The translations under genes were made by a program, and so were the position numbers. A stretch of DNA of 42,008 nt from Sulfurimonas sp. (GTDB taxonomy: Bacteria > Campylobacterota > Campylobacteria > Campylobacterales > Sulfurimonadaceae). Shown here one piece after another: positions 6,735 to 15,242 of this stretch. Below the pieces are notes generated by a model, which was not told the origin of the DNA, made no database searches, and saw only the letters and a program-made list of their open reading frames with translations. The stretch is from contig NZ_JAHYJB010000014.1 in assembly GCF_019429335.1 (NCBI RefSeq), positions 1-42,008 of the forward strand, in the 5' to 3' direction. Position 1 is the stretch's first letter. Every line of letters begins with the position of its first letter.

Positions 6735-8303
6735 ATGTTAAACGAGATACTAATAGGGGGCTCAATTGCCTCTATTAGTGGGCTTGTTGGATTTTTCATC
6801 TCTAAAAAAATAACTAATGCTAATTTTGATATATATGTCGAAAAAGCTAAGGCTCAAGCCGGTGCCATTGAAAATGAAGCACAGTTGCTTTTATATAAAG
6901 CCAATATTAAATCTCAGGAGATAGAGCTAGAAGCTACAAAGTTGTATGAAAATGCAAAAGAGAGAGCTAAAGCGGATCTTTCTCGAAGAGAAGAAGATAT
7001 TGTAAGAAAAGAGCAGAGTTTCAAACGATATAAACAAAATGAAGAGCGAAGACTTCAGGATGAAGTAGCTACTCTAAAAGCAAGACAAGTTGACTTGAAA
7101 AGAAATGAAAAATCTCTAGGCTCGCTGAAAAAGAGATATGAAGAGAAGATAGATGAAGCGCTGAATGCAATTGAGCATTGCGCTGGAATGACTAAAGACG
7201 AGGCAAAGGCTGTTTTACTTGAGAAAGTAGAAGAGAAGTCGCGTGCAGATATAGCGCATGTAGTGAGACGTTATGAAAATGAGGCAAAAGTAGAAGCTAA
7301 GAAAAAGGCAAACTATATTTTGGCTCAGGCAACAAGCCGCTTTGCCGGAGAATTTGCAGCGGAGCGACTTACAAATCTTGTTTATCTCTCAGATGATGAG
7401 CTAAAAGGGCGAATAATAGGAAAAGAGGGTAGAAATATAAAAACCCTTGAAACACTTCTTGGTGTGGATATCGTAATAGATGACACTCCAAATGCTATTT
7501 TGGTAAGCAGTTTTAATCTTTATCGTCGCGCTATTGCTACCAAAACTCTTGAGCTATTGATAAAAGACGGGCGTATCCAGCCTGCTCGAATTGAAGAGAT
7601 TTACGGCAAAGTTTGTGATGAATTTGAGGCGGAGACGCTCTCGGAGGGTGAAGAGATTGTTATGAATCTAGATATAGGTGTTATGCATCCTGAACTTATA
7701 AAGCTCATAGGCAAACTTCGCTATCGTGCAAGTTATGGTCAAAATGCTCTAGCACACACTCTTGAGGTTGCACATTTGGCAGGAATTATGACTGCCGAGA
7801 TGGGCGGAGATATCAGGCTTGCAAAGAGAGCAGGGCTACTGCATGACATCGGCAAGGCACTTACCCATGAACACGAGGGAAGCCATGTAGACTTGGGTGT
7901 TGCTATTTGTAACCGTTACAATGAACACAGTGTGGTTATTAATGCTATCTATGCTCATCACGGTCATGAAGAGATTAACTCAATAGAGTGCGGAGCGGTT
8001 TGTGCCGCTGATGCGCTCTCGGCTGCAAGACCTGGAGCTAGACGTGAGGTGCTTGAGAGCTTCTTAAAGAGAGTTACTGCAATAGAAGAGATAGCTTCTG
8101 AACATACTGGTGTAAAGCAGGCCTATGCGATTAATGCAGGTCGAGAGGTTAGGGTAATCGTAAACGCTTCTCTTGTGAATGATGACGAATCTATTTTGAT
8201 GGCTAAAGAGATAGCTAAAGAGATTGAGGAGAAAGTTCAATATCCTGGCGAGATAAAAGTAAACGTAATCCGCGAGAGCAGAGCGGTTGAATTTGCCAAG
8301 TAA
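6735..8303 (+). CDS. rny: Ribonuclease Y
   Basis: A 522-residue membrane-anchored endoribonuclease that starts decay of many mRNAs. Order: one N-terminal transmembrane helix (about 4-24), a long charged coiled coil (to about 200), a KH RNA-binding domain with GRIIGKEGRN (about 226-235), and an HD metal-dependent hydrolase domain with LLHDIGK (H370 and D371 are the HD pair). Length and layout are normal for RNase Y. Campylobacterota generally use RNase Y together with RNase J rather than RNase E. A weak GC-rich stem-loop (8315-8339) follows the stop codon. Confidence 0.97.
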   Translation: MLNEILIGGSIASISGLVGFFISKKITNANFDIYVEKAKAQAGAIENEAQLLLYKANIKSQEIELEATKLYENAKERAKADLSRREEDIVRKEQSFKRYKQNEERRLQDEVATLKARQVDLKRNEKSLGSLKKRYEEKIDEALNAIEHCAGMTKDEAKAVLLEKVEEKSRADIAHVVRRYENEAKVEAKKKANYILAQATSRFAGEFAAERLTNLVYLSDDELKGRIIGKEGRNIKTLETLLGVDIVIDDTPNAILVSSFNLYRRAIATKTLELLIKDGRIQPARIEEIYGKVCDEFEAETLSEGEEIVMNLDIGVMHPELIKLIGKLRYRASYGQNALAHTLEVAHLAGIMTAEMGGDIRLAKRAGLLHDIGKALTHEHEGSHVDLGVAICNRYNEHSVVINAIYAHHGHEEINSIECGAVCAADALSAARPGARREVLESFLKRVTAIEEIASEHTGVKQAYAINAGREVRVIVNASLVNDDESILMAKEIAKEIEEKVQYPGEIKVNVIRESRAVEFAK

Positions 8304-8314
8304 TAAAACTCGTG

Positions 8315-8339
8315 CCGCCAAGCTTTAAAAAATAGGCGG
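8315..8339 (+). terminator. Stem-loop between converging rny and CDF genes
   Basis: ccgcc (8315-8319) pairs with ggcgg (8335-8339) across a 15-base loop. No T run follows closely on either strand, so this is only a weak terminator candidate. Confidence 0.25.
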
Positions 8340-8366
8340 ACACTTGCAGAACACAAAAAAAGTCTA

Positions 8367-9260
8367 TTAGTACAAATCCTCTATATCATTAATCTCTGAA
8401 TCATCATACGGGTCCATATGCATAAGCATATGTACTTTTTTATCTGCAAACAGCCTCTTTATTTTCTCTTCTAATTTGTCAGATACAAGATGTGCATCAT
8501 AAAGTGATATGCTGACGTTAAAGACGATATGAACTGAGACAAATATGTGCGATCCCGACTCTCTTGTTCTTAAATGATGGTAAGTTGTTACCGTCTTCTC
8601 ACTCTCTATAACATCCTTAATCTTTTGTATATCGTCTTCTTTAAGTGCCGCATCAAGAAGCATAAGTATTCCCTCTTTAATGATTGGCATAGCCGAGTAG
8701 ATCATATATATCCCGATACCTACGCCAAGAATTGGGTCAAAAAGCTGCTCACCGGTCATAGCAACAAGTCCAAGTGCTAGCAGAACTGCGCCATTTGAGA
8801 AGATGTCTGTTTTATAGTGAAGAGCGTCTGCTTTTATGACCATATTGCCCGTTTTTTTGGCAACTCTGTTTAGAAACATGACAAGAAAGAGCGTGATTAT
8901 TATAGAAACTAGCATCACTGCAATGCTCACACTTACAAACTCCATCTCCCTAGGATGTGCTATTTTAACAAGTGCTTCATAGAGGATGAAAACGGCAGAG
9001 AGCGATATTACAGTCCCCTCAATAACAGCTGCCAGCGGCTCTATTTTGCTTCGTCCGTAGTTAAAGTTGTCATCTGGGTCTTTTTCGGCATTGTGAAGAG
9101 CAAAGTAGTTAAAGAGGGATACGGTTAAATCCAAAAGAGAGTCTATGGCTGATGCCAAGACGGCTATCGAACCGCTTAGTATTCCGACAGTCATCTTCAT
9201 AATAACAAGCAGCGACGCAACAGATGTCGAGACAACAGTTGCTTTTTTTTCCAATCTCAT
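8367..9260 (-). CDS. Cation diffusion facilitator (zinc/iron-type) exporter
   Basis: A 297-residue inner-membrane metal/proton antiporter of the CDF family, expected to export Zn2+ or Fe2+. It has six hydrophobic helices (about 10-205) and a C-terminal cytoplasmic metal-binding domain. The four transport-site residues of the YiiP/FieF type are present: DSLLD in TM2 and HYKTD in TM5. The segment between TM2 and TM3 carries the usual NYGRSKIEPLAA. The frame is open upstream to 9635, but that extension runs antisense through cmoB and lacks family sequence; the start MRLEKK at 9260 fits the family. The metal cannot be told apart from sequence alone. Confidence 0.92.
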   Translation of the reverse strand: MRLEKKATVVSTSVASLLVIMKMTVGILSGSIAVLASAIDSLLDLTVSLFNYFALHNAEKDPDDNFNYGRSKIEPLAAVIEGTVISLSAVFILYEALVKIAHPREMEFVSVSIAVMLVSIIITLFLVMFLNRVAKKTGNMVIKADALHYKTDIFSNGAVLLALGLVAMTGEQLFDPILGVGIGIYMIYSAMPIIKEGILMLLDAALKEDDIQKIKDVIESEKTVTTYHHLRTRESGSHIFVSVHIVFNVSISLYDAHLVSDKLEEKIKRLFADKKVHMLMHMDPYDDSEINDIEDLY

Positions 9261-9289
9261 CTTTGGTCCTATCGGTTTTAGGGTACAAT

Positions 9290-9295
9290 TATAAT
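9290..9295 (+). promoter_or_regulatory. -10 box for cmoB
   Basis: TATAAT, preceded by T-rich DNA without a clear -35 box, as typical of Campylobacterota sigma-70 promoters. It lies 26 bases before the ATG chosen for cmoB. Confidence 0.45.
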
Positions 9296-9321
9296 AGAAT
9301 AAATATATTATAGTGATTAAA

Positions 9322-10212
9322 ATGAATATAAAAGAGTTAAGACAAGAGCGTTTAAGGTGGATGGGGTGGAAAAACATAGCTCCACTAAGAGAGGCTTTGA
9401 AGAGTTTAGAAGAGGGTTCGTGGGATGTTGAGCTGGATGATGCGGTTACAGTCAAAGGCAAAGCCCCAGCAAACATAGAAGAGACGGCGAGACTTATGAT
9501 GCCGTGGAGAAAAGGTCCGTTTAAGCTTTTTGACACATATATAGACTCCGAATGGAGAAGTAACGTAAAATATAACCTTTTGCGAAAATATTTTAATTTA
9601 AAAGATAAAAGAGTTGCCGATATAGGGTGCAACAATGGATACTATCTTTTTAGGATGCTTAAGGACAAGCCAAAGTCGCTTGTCGGTTTTGACCCATCCC
9701 CTCTTTTTAAAACGCAATTTGATTTTATAAACCATTTTGTAAAAAGCGATATTGTTTATGAACTTTTAGGCGTTGAACATCTGGAGTTTTACGAAGAGAA
9801 GTTTGACACTATCTTTTGTCTTGGTGTTTTGTATCACAGAAGTGACCCTGTCGGAATGTTGAAATCTCTCTATAAGGGCTTAGACAAAGAGGGAGAAGTC
9901 TTTCTTGACACCTTTTATATAGAGGGTGATGATGAGATGTGTCTCTATCCAGAGTCCACCTACTCAAAGATACCAAATATCTACTTTGTGCCTACTGTAA
10001 AGGCTCTAAGAAATTGGTGTTTAAGGGCTGGATTTAGCAGTTTTGAGGTTTTGGAGAGTTCTAAAACAGAGAGTAGCGAGCAGAGAAAAACTTCATGGAT
10101 AGAGGGCGAGTCGCTGGAGAATTTTTTAGATGAAAATGACAGCAGCAGAACAGTTGAGGGGTATCCGGCACCTGCTCGGGTTTATGTAAAATTGATTAAG
10201 GGAAAAAGATGA
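9322..10212 (+). CDS. cmoB: tRNA U34 carboxymethyltransferase CmoB
   Basis: A 296-residue enzyme that transfers a carboxymethyl group from carboxy-SAM to 5-hydroxyuridine at the tRNA wobble position, giving cmo5U. The SAM-type motif is DIGCNNGYY (about 100-108), followed by [20 protein letters not shown], which is characteristic of CmoB. The N-terminal [13 protein letters not shown] also matches the family. A GTG at 9313 is an alternative start three codons upstream; neither has a good ribosome-binding site. CmoA, which makes carboxy-SAM, is not in the window. The stop overlaps the next start by four bases (ATGA). Confidence 0.94.
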   Translation: MNIKELRQERLRWMGWKNIAPLREALKSLEEGSWDVELDDAVTVKGKAPANIEETARLMMPWRKGPFKLFDTYIDSEWRSNVKYNLLRKYFNLKDKRVADIGCNNGYYLFRMLKDKPKSLVGFDPSPLFKTQFDFINHFVKSDIVYELLGVEHLEFYEEKFDTIFCLGVLYHRSDPVGMLKSLYKGLDKEGEVFLDTFYIEGDDEMCLYPESTYSKIPNIYFVPTVKALRNWCLRAGFSSFEVLESSKTESSEQRKTSWIEGESLENFLDENDSSRTVEGYPAPARVYVKLIKGKR

Positions 10213-10700
10213 GCGATCAAAAAGAAGAGATATTAGATGATGATGAAGAGCTTGAGATTAACGAGTATAGAGGTAAGGACGACGTTTTATTAAAAACTCA
10301 CGAAAATATAAATCAGGAGCTTTGTGGAGAGCTGGAAAAACTTGAGCAGGGGTTTGTAAAGTTAAAGCTTGTTACCGTCTCTGAAATGATAGTTGATTCA
10401 ACAGGTCTTATTCACGGCGGTTTTATTTTTAGTGCGGCTGATTTTGCCGCGATGGCTGCGGTTAATGAGAAAAATGTCGTTTTAGTGGCAAGTGAGTGTC
10501 AATTTCTCTCTCCTGTAAAATTTGGGGATATAGTCTATTTTACGGCCAAAGTCCGCCATAAAGAGGGTAGAAAAAGAAATGTACATGTAATAGGAAATGT
10601 TCTGGACATAAAGGTTTTTGAAGGGGAGTTTAAAACAGTCGTAACAGAGAGACATGTTTTAAAACTTAAACTAAGCGGCGAAGAGGATGACGAAGAGTAG
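10209..10700 (+). CDS. Hot-dog-fold thioesterase-like protein (Cj0977-like)
   Basis: A 163-residue protein: a very acidic N-terminal extension (about 1-30), then one hot-dog domain (about 45-155) with [19 protein letters not shown], where the His-Gly-Gly and the following long helix are the hallmark of PaaI-like acyl-CoA thioesterases. It resembles in position and fold C. jejuni Cj0977, a hot-dog protein I recall as required for host-cell invasion and flagellum-co-regulated. The start overlaps the cmoB stop (ATGA). The true ligand is unknown; the role in an environmental relative is an open question. Confidence 0.82.
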   Translation: MSDQKEEILDDDEELEINEYRGKDDVLLKTHENINQELCGELEKLEQGFVKLKLVTVSEMIVDSTGLIHGGFIFSAADFAAMAAVNEKNVVLVASECQFLSPVKFGDIVYFTAKVRHKEGRKRNVHVIGNVLDIKVFEGEFKTVVTERHVLKLKLSGEEDDEE

Positions 10701-10708
10701 CAAACTGA

Positions 10709-11302
10709 TTATAGGTTTGCTATCCAGTAGTCGCTGTACTGCTGCTCCTGTTTTATGGTAGTTGTCCCGCCGTGCCCTGGATATATAGTTTTATCGTAGG
10801 TTAGTTTTTTGAATTTTTCAAGAGACTCCCTCATCTCTTGCGGTGAAGAGTATGGAAAATCAGTACGTCCGATAGAGCGTTCAAATATAAAATCTCCGCT
10901 AAACATAGCATCTTCTATCTCTATTGTAGAACATCCAGGAGTGTGTCCAGGAAAATGGCTGAACTTAACTTTTAGGCCGTTAAAATCAAACTCCTGATTC
11001 GGTTCCACCTCTATATCAGGTTTTGAGGGTGGCAGATCTGGACTCCAGCTGCTTCCTTTAAGAAGCATAACATCCTCTTTTGGAGTATAAAGAGGAATCT
11101 TTAGCTTCTCTTGCAGCTCGGCATTGCTCCAGACATGGTCAAAATGTCCGTGTGTATTTAGTATAGCGACCGGATTTTTAACATTTTGGATAACCCATGC
11201 AGTAGCACCTATGCCCGGGTCTATAATAAAATCCATCTCATTAACACTCACGATATAGCAGTTTGTCTGATACTCACCCATAGCTCTTGTTTTTATTTTC
11301 AT
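10709..11302 (-). CDS. MBL-fold metallo-hydrolase (glyoxalase II-like)
   Basis: A 197-residue metallo-beta-lactamase-fold hydrolase. Metal ligands are visible: THGHFDH (HxHxDH), the His of GHTPGCS, the Asp of FSGDFIF, and the His of YPGHGG. This set binds two metals in glyoxalase II-like thioesterases; the short length lacks the C-terminal substrate domain of true glyoxalase II, so the substrate is uncertain. The frame is open to 11377, but the ATG at 11302 (MKIKTRAMG) starts the fold properly and has an aagagaag sequence upstream. Converges with the hot-dog gene, eight bases away. Confidence 0.88.
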   Translation of the reverse strand: MKIKTRAMGEYQTNCYIVSVNEMDFIIDPGIGATAWVIQNVKNPVAILNTHGHFDHVWSNAELQEKLKIPLYTPKEDVMLLKGSSWSPDLPPSKPDIEVEPNQEFDFNGLKVKFSHFPGHTPGCSTIEIEDAMFSGDFIFERSIGRTDFPYSSPQEMRESLEKFKKLTYDKTIYPGHGGTTTIKQEQQYSDYWIANL

Positions 11303-11393
11303 ACTTAAAACTTCTCTTTTTTGAGAAAATTGTAGCCTAGTAATATAAATAGATGCAAATAGCATCGTTTCGCGCATCGTTACAAATCTTTGA

Positions 11394-11399
11394 TATAAT
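11394..11399 (+). promoter_or_regulatory. -10 box for the nadE run
   Basis: TATAAT 31 bases before the nadE ATG, preceded by T-rich DNA. The aaagg ribosome-binding site follows at about 11420-11424. Confidence 0.5.
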
Positions 11400-11430
11400 A
11401 TTATTTATTAAAGTTCATTAAAGGTTAAAG

Positions 11431-12237
11431 ATGAAAAAGTATGAGCAGATATCTGAGTATCTGCAACATTTTTTAAGTGATGAAGTTCGAAAAACAGGTA
11501 TACAAAATGTTGTTTTAGGACTTAGCGGCGGGATAGATTCGGCCGTAGTTGCTCTGCTTGCCCAAAGGGTCTTTAAGGGTAATTTGCTGTGCGTGAAGAT
11601 GCCATCGCAATACTCTTCACAAAGTTCGCTTGATGATGCTGATGAGTTATGCCGTGACTTTAATATCAATGCCATAACTGTCTCCATTGAGCCAATGCTT
11701 AGAGCTTATGAGGAGTTAAATCCTGATATGGACAACTTAAGATGCGGCAACCTCTCCGCACGTCTTAGAATGAGTACTATTTTTGATATTTCGGCAAAAC
11801 AGAGAGCTTTGGTTTTGGGAACAAGCAATAAGAGCGAGCTTATGCTTGGTTATGGAACCCTTTTTGGCGACCTCTCAAGCGCAATAAACCCGATAGGCGA
11901 TCTGTATAAGAGTGAAGTTTACGAGTTGGCAGAGTATCTTGGTGTAACAAAAAGCATTATAAATAAAGCTCCATCTGCCGATTTATGGAGCGGACAGAGT
12001 GATGAAGCCGATTTGGGCTATACGTACGCAGAGCTTGACAAAGCTCTAAAGCTCTATGTTGAAGACAGATTGAGCAAAGAAGAAATTGTTGAGATGGGAT
12101 GCGACAAAGATTTGATTGAGATGATAATTGAGAGAATATTTCGCAATCAGTTTAAGAGAAAGATGCCTCTTATCGCTAAATTGACATCTAGAACGATAAA
12201 CCACGATTTTAACTATCCAAGAGATATTAGACTATAA
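11431..12237 (+). CDS. nadE: NAD+ synthetase, ammonia-type
   Basis: A 268-residue N-type ATP pyrophosphatase that amidates nicotinic acid adenine dinucleotide to NAD+, the last step of NAD synthesis. The P-loop is SGGIDS (32-37); further family segments are LGTSNKSELMLGYGT and the APSADLWSGQSDE loop. There is no N-terminal glutaminase domain, so ammonia is the expected nitrogen donor. Length is normal for this short type. It heads a four-gene plus-strand run with an aminotransferase, lpxK and argB. Confidence 0.96.
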   Translation: MKKYEQISEYLQHFLSDEVRKTGIQNVVLGLSGGIDSAVVALLAQRVFKGNLLCVKMPSQYSSQSSLDDADELCRDFNINAITVSIEPMLRAYEELNPDMDNLRCGNLSARLRMSTIFDISAKQRALVLGTSNKSELMLGYGTLFGDLSSAINPIGDLYKSEVYELAEYLGVTKSIINKAPSADLWSGQSDEADLGYTYAELDKALKLYVEDRLSKEEIVEMGCDKDLIEMIIERIFRNQFKRKMPLIAKLTSRTINHDFNYPRDIRL

Positions 12238-12247
12238 GGATGAAGCA

Positions 12248-13369
12248 ATGAAAGTTGAATTTTGTAAATATGAGAGTAGCAGAGATGCACATTCAAATGT
12301 TAGTGACGTTTTAGACGGCGAAAATAGTGATCAAGTGAAAGAGCTTGAGAAAGAGTTTATCTCATATATAGGATCAAAGTACGCGCTTGCTACTTCACAT
12401 GGGACTTCTGCGCTTCATTTGGCAATGCTGGCACTTGATTTAAAACGCGGCGACAAAGTTGTCTGTTCCGTAAATGCGCACCCTAAAGTTCCTGAGGTTG
12501 TCCGCCATTTTGATGCGGAGCCTGTTTTTATAGATATTGATTCCCAAACTTATAATATAAATCTTGACAAGCTGGAGACATATCTAGAAGACAACAAAGC
12601 CAAGAAACTGAAAGCAGTTATAGTTACTCACGTAGCAGGTCAATGCGTTGATTTGAGCAGATTGTACAATATGGCAAAGATATATGACGTAAAAATCGTA
12701 GAGGACGCAAGCGAAGCTCTGGGTGCGACATATCAAGGCAAAAAAATAGGTTCTACTGGAGCAGATATAACATGTTTTAACTTCTCGTCTCACCTAAAAA
12801 AAGATGTTTGCAACGGCGGTATGCTTGTTTCAAACAGCGAAGAGATAATAGAGCGTGCAAAACTTTTAAATTCGCACGGAATGACAAGAGATAAAGATTC
12901 GCTAGATTATGTTTATGACGTTATCGATATCGGATTTGACTACTCGATGAGCCAGTTGGATGCCGCATATATAAGAGCAAAAATTAAGGAGCAGGATAAA
13001 AACCTAAAGAGAGTTAAAGAGATAGCAGAGATGTACAACAAGGCTCTTGATGGTGTTGCTCACATCGCTATACCAAGGCCAAATAGCGATGAGCATCCAT
13101 ACTCTCTCTATATAATAAAAGTGGATAAAAATAGAGACTCTTTTGCGCTTGAACTTAAAAAACACGGCATTGAAGTCGGTCTGCACTATATACCGCTTCA
13201 TTTTTTATCATACTATAAAAACAAATATGCACTAAAAGTAAATAATTTTCCAGTCGCACTTACGACGTATCAGCAGGTTATGTCTCTTCCGATATATTCT
13301 AGTATGCAGGATAAAGAGGTTCAGTTCGTTATAGACAAAATTAAATTAGTTGCTTCAACAAGAGTTTAG
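12248..13369 (+). CDS. DegT/DnrJ/EryC1-family PLP aminotransferase
   Basis: A 373-residue fold-type I sugar-aminotransferase-like enzyme. The early SHGTSALHLAMLAL segment holds the cofactor phosphate site, EDASEALGATYQGKKIGS is the family's PLP-ring Asp region, and the lysine expected to bind PLP lies in SSHLKKDVCNGG (about residue 180). In most relatives that segment reads like K-N-x-T-x-GEGG, so this version is divergent around the cofactor lysine. Such enzymes usually aminate a nucleotide-linked keto-sugar for surface polysaccharide. Placement between nadE and lpxK hints at lipid A or LPS sugar chemistry, but no sugar dehydratase is nearby. Confidence 0.85.
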   Translation: MKVEFCKYESSRDAHSNVSDVLDGENSDQVKELEKEFISYIGSKYALATSHGTSALHLAMLALDLKRGDKVVCSVNAHPKVPEVVRHFDAEPVFIDIDSQTYNINLDKLETYLEDNKAKKLKAVIVTHVAGQCVDLSRLYNMAKIYDVKIVEDASEALGATYQGKKIGSTGADITCFNFSSHLKKDVCNGGMLVSNSEEIIERAKLLNSHGMTRDKDSLDYVYDVIDIGFDYSMSQLDAAYIRAKIKEQDKNLKRVKEIAEMYNKALDGVAHIAIPRPNSDEHPYSLYIIKVDKNRDSFALELKKHGIEVGLHYIPLHFLSYYKNKYALKVNNFPVALTTYQQVMSLPIYSSMQDKEVQFVIDKIKLVASTRV

Positions 13370-13387
13370 TTCTATGTTAGATTATCT

Positions 13388-13422
13388 GCCGCTTTATGCG
13401 GCTAGCTTTAGTGGCAAAGCGG
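13388..13422 (+). other. Spacer with mutually exclusive stem-loops
   Basis: The 104-base spacer before lpxK contains gccgc/gcggc (13388-13392 with 13398-13402), gcttt/aaagc (13405-13409 with 13416-13420) and an overlapping 7-bp alternative ccgcttt/aaagcgg (13389-13395 with 13416-13422). No T run follows. It could be an attenuator-like structure or a decayed repeat; part of it (tagctttagtg, 13403-13413) recurs at 33165-33175. Confidence 0.3.
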
Positions 13423-13473
13423 TTTATCCTCCTTGGTCGAGGGCTAGTGTAGCATTAACGGACTTGTTCGTAG

Positions 13474-14397
13474 ATGCGTAAAATAGTCGTTTTTTGGGTT
13501 GAAAAGTACTTTTACAACCCAAGCCTAGTACAAAAAGCACTCTCCTTTTTACTCCTGCCGCTTAGCTGGATTTACTGTTTTTGCATGTACCTAAGATTTA
13601 AGAGCCTCAAGAGCAGAGATTTCGGCATAGACATAATCAGTATAGGAAATTTAAGTGTCGGCGGAAGCGGCAAAACGCCTCTGGTGACTGCACTTGCTTC
13701 AAGATACAAAGACGTTGGGATAATTCTTCGCGGATATGGGCGTAAAAGCAGCGGAGTAGTAGTGGTGAGCAGCGGCGGCAAAATTTTATGCGGTGTAGAT
13801 GCAAGCGGCGATGAGGCCATGATTTATGCATATAAACTCCCGAACGCAAAAGTAATAGTCGGTGAAAATAGGGTAGATGCTATTTTAAAAGCCAAAGAAA
13901 TGGGTGCAAAAATTCTATTTTTAGATGATGCATACTCAAAACACGATATAAAAAAACTGGATATTCTTATAGATGTGCAAAGCAAAAACACATCTTGTTT
14001 GCCGTCAGGACCCTTTAGAGAGAGGTTGTGGAGCGCAAAAGAGGCTGTTATCGTAAAAGAGGGAGTTGATTTTAAAAGAGTGGTTGAACTTAAAAATAAA
14101 AGTGATAAAATGTCACTCGTAACTGCCATAGCCAGACCGCAGAGGCTGAGTGCATACCTGCCCGAGGTTGTGAGTAAAAACTATTTCGAAGACCACCACT
14201 CGTTTGTCAGAAATGAGGTTTTGGATATTCTTCAAAGAGACGGCTCAAGCTCAATTTTGGTGACATACAAAGATTTTGTAAAGCTTGAAGAGTTTAATCT
14301 GCCGCTCTCATTACTGGATTTACATGTAGAAGTTGATGAAAATATTTTTAAAATAGTAGATGATTATATAGGGAATAAAAATGCAAAAAAAGATTGA
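13474..14397 (+). CDS. lpxK: Tetraacyldisaccharide 4'-kinase LpxK
   Basis: A 307-residue membrane-associated kinase that phosphorylates the 4' position of the lipid A disaccharide. A hydrophobic N-terminal helix (about 22-40) anchors it at the inner membrane, followed by the P-loop SVGGSGKTPL (61-70) in the family-specific ISIGNLSVGGSGKTP context. Later segments (LRGYGRKSSG, GDEAMIYA, LFLDDAYSKHDIK) match LpxK, although the usual DDGFQ motif is changed to DDAYS. The ribosome-binding site is poor. The 3' end overlaps argB by 17 bases. I recall nadE next to lpxK in C. jejuni. Confidence 0.92.
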   Translation: MRKIVVFWVEKYFYNPSLVQKALSFLLLPLSWIYCFCMYLRFKSLKSRDFGIDIISIGNLSVGGSGKTPLVTALASRYKDVGIILRGYGRKSSGVVVVSSGGKILCGVDASGDEAMIYAYKLPNAKVIVGENRVDAILKAKEMGAKILFLDDAYSKHDIKKLDILIDVQSKNTSCLPSGPFRERLWSAKEAVIVKEGVDFKRVVELKNKSDKMSLVTAIARPQRLSAYLPEVVSKNYFEDHHSFVRNEVLDILQRDGSSSILVTYKDFVKLEEFNLPLSLLDLHVEVDENIFKIVDDYIGNKNAKKD

Positions 14398-15232
14398 AAC
14401 AGTTCAGACGCTTCTTGAAGCGCTGCCTTTTATAAAAGAGTTTAGAGGCAAGACTATTGTTATAAAATATGGCGGTTCGGCTCAGGAGTCTCTGCAGCTA
14501 AAAGAGAAGTTTGCAGAGGATGTTTTGCTCATGTATCTGGTTGGTATCAAACCTGTTATCGTTCACGGAGGCGGCAGACAGATAAATGAGATGCTTGATG
14601 CGCTTAAAATTGATATTAAGTTTATCGACGGTCAGCGTGTGACTTCAAAAGAAGTTATGCGAATTGTTGAGATGGTTCTAAGCGGAGAGATAAACAAAGA
14701 GATAGTTTCTCTATTAAACTCTCACGGGGCAAAAGCGATAGGAATCAGCGGAAAAGATGCCCATTTTATATCTGCAAAAGCAAAAGATTTCGCAAAATGG
14801 GGACTTACTGGAAATATCACTGATGTAAAAGCCGAGGTAATAGAGAATCTTATAACTGAGAAATTTATCCCCGTAATCGCTCCAATTGCTGCTGGTGGCG
14901 AGATGGGGCACCCTGGATTCAACATCAATGCCGATTTGTGCGCTTCATACGTTGCAAAGGCTATTGGGGCTAGCAAGATTATATTTTTGACCGATACGGC
15001 AGGGGTTTTAAACAAAGACAAAGAGCTTTTGAGCACACTTACAAAAGATGAAATAGAGGTTCTAAAGGCTGACGGTACGATTCACGGCGGAATGGTGCCA
15101 AAAGTCGATGCTTGCCTTGAAGCGGTTGAGGGCGGTGTCCAAAAAGCGCATATAATTGACGGAAGAATAGAACACTCCATGCTTTTGGAGTTGTTTACAT
15201 CTGCCGGAGTCGGCACGCAGATAGTTTTGTAA
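14381..15232 (+). CDS. argB: Acetylglutamate kinase
   Basis: A 283-residue amino-acid kinase that phosphorylates N-acetylglutamate, the second step of arginine synthesis. The ATP-binding start is VIKYGGSA, substrate-site VHGGGRQINEML follows, and the C-terminal IHGGMVPKVDACLEAV closes the nucleotide site. The N-terminal helix (QTLLEALPFIKEF) is the extension found in hexameric, arginine-inhibited enzymes, so feedback control by arginine is likely. It starts inside the last codons of lpxK and ends the nadE run, with the converging mnmC-like gene 10 bases away. argH of the same pathway is about 10 kb downstream. Confidence 0.96.
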   Translation: MQKKIETVQTLLEALPFIKEFRGKTIVIKYGGSAQESLQLKEKFAEDVLLMYLVGIKPVIVHGGGRQINEMLDALKIDIKFIDGQRVTSKEVMRIVEMVLSGEINKEIVSLLNSHGAKAIGISGKDAHFISAKAKDFAKWGLTGNITDVKAEVIENLITEKFIPVIAPIAAGGEMGHPGFNINADLCASYVAKAIGASKIIFLTDTAGVLNKDKELLSTLTKDEIEVLKADGTIHGGMVPKVDACLEAVEGGVQKAHIIDGRIEHSMLLELFTSAGVGTQIVL

Positions 15233-15242
15233 AAACTCTCTC

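Noticed and set aside
9261-9635. N-terminal extension of the CDF frame by 125 codons
   Set aside because: It is antisense to cmoB, has no CDF family sequence, and the ATG at 9260 gives the normal start and length.
13370-13473. tRNA gene in the spacer before lpxK
   Set aside because: The stem-loops do not form a cloverleaf and no TTCGA-type T-loop or acceptor pairing was found.
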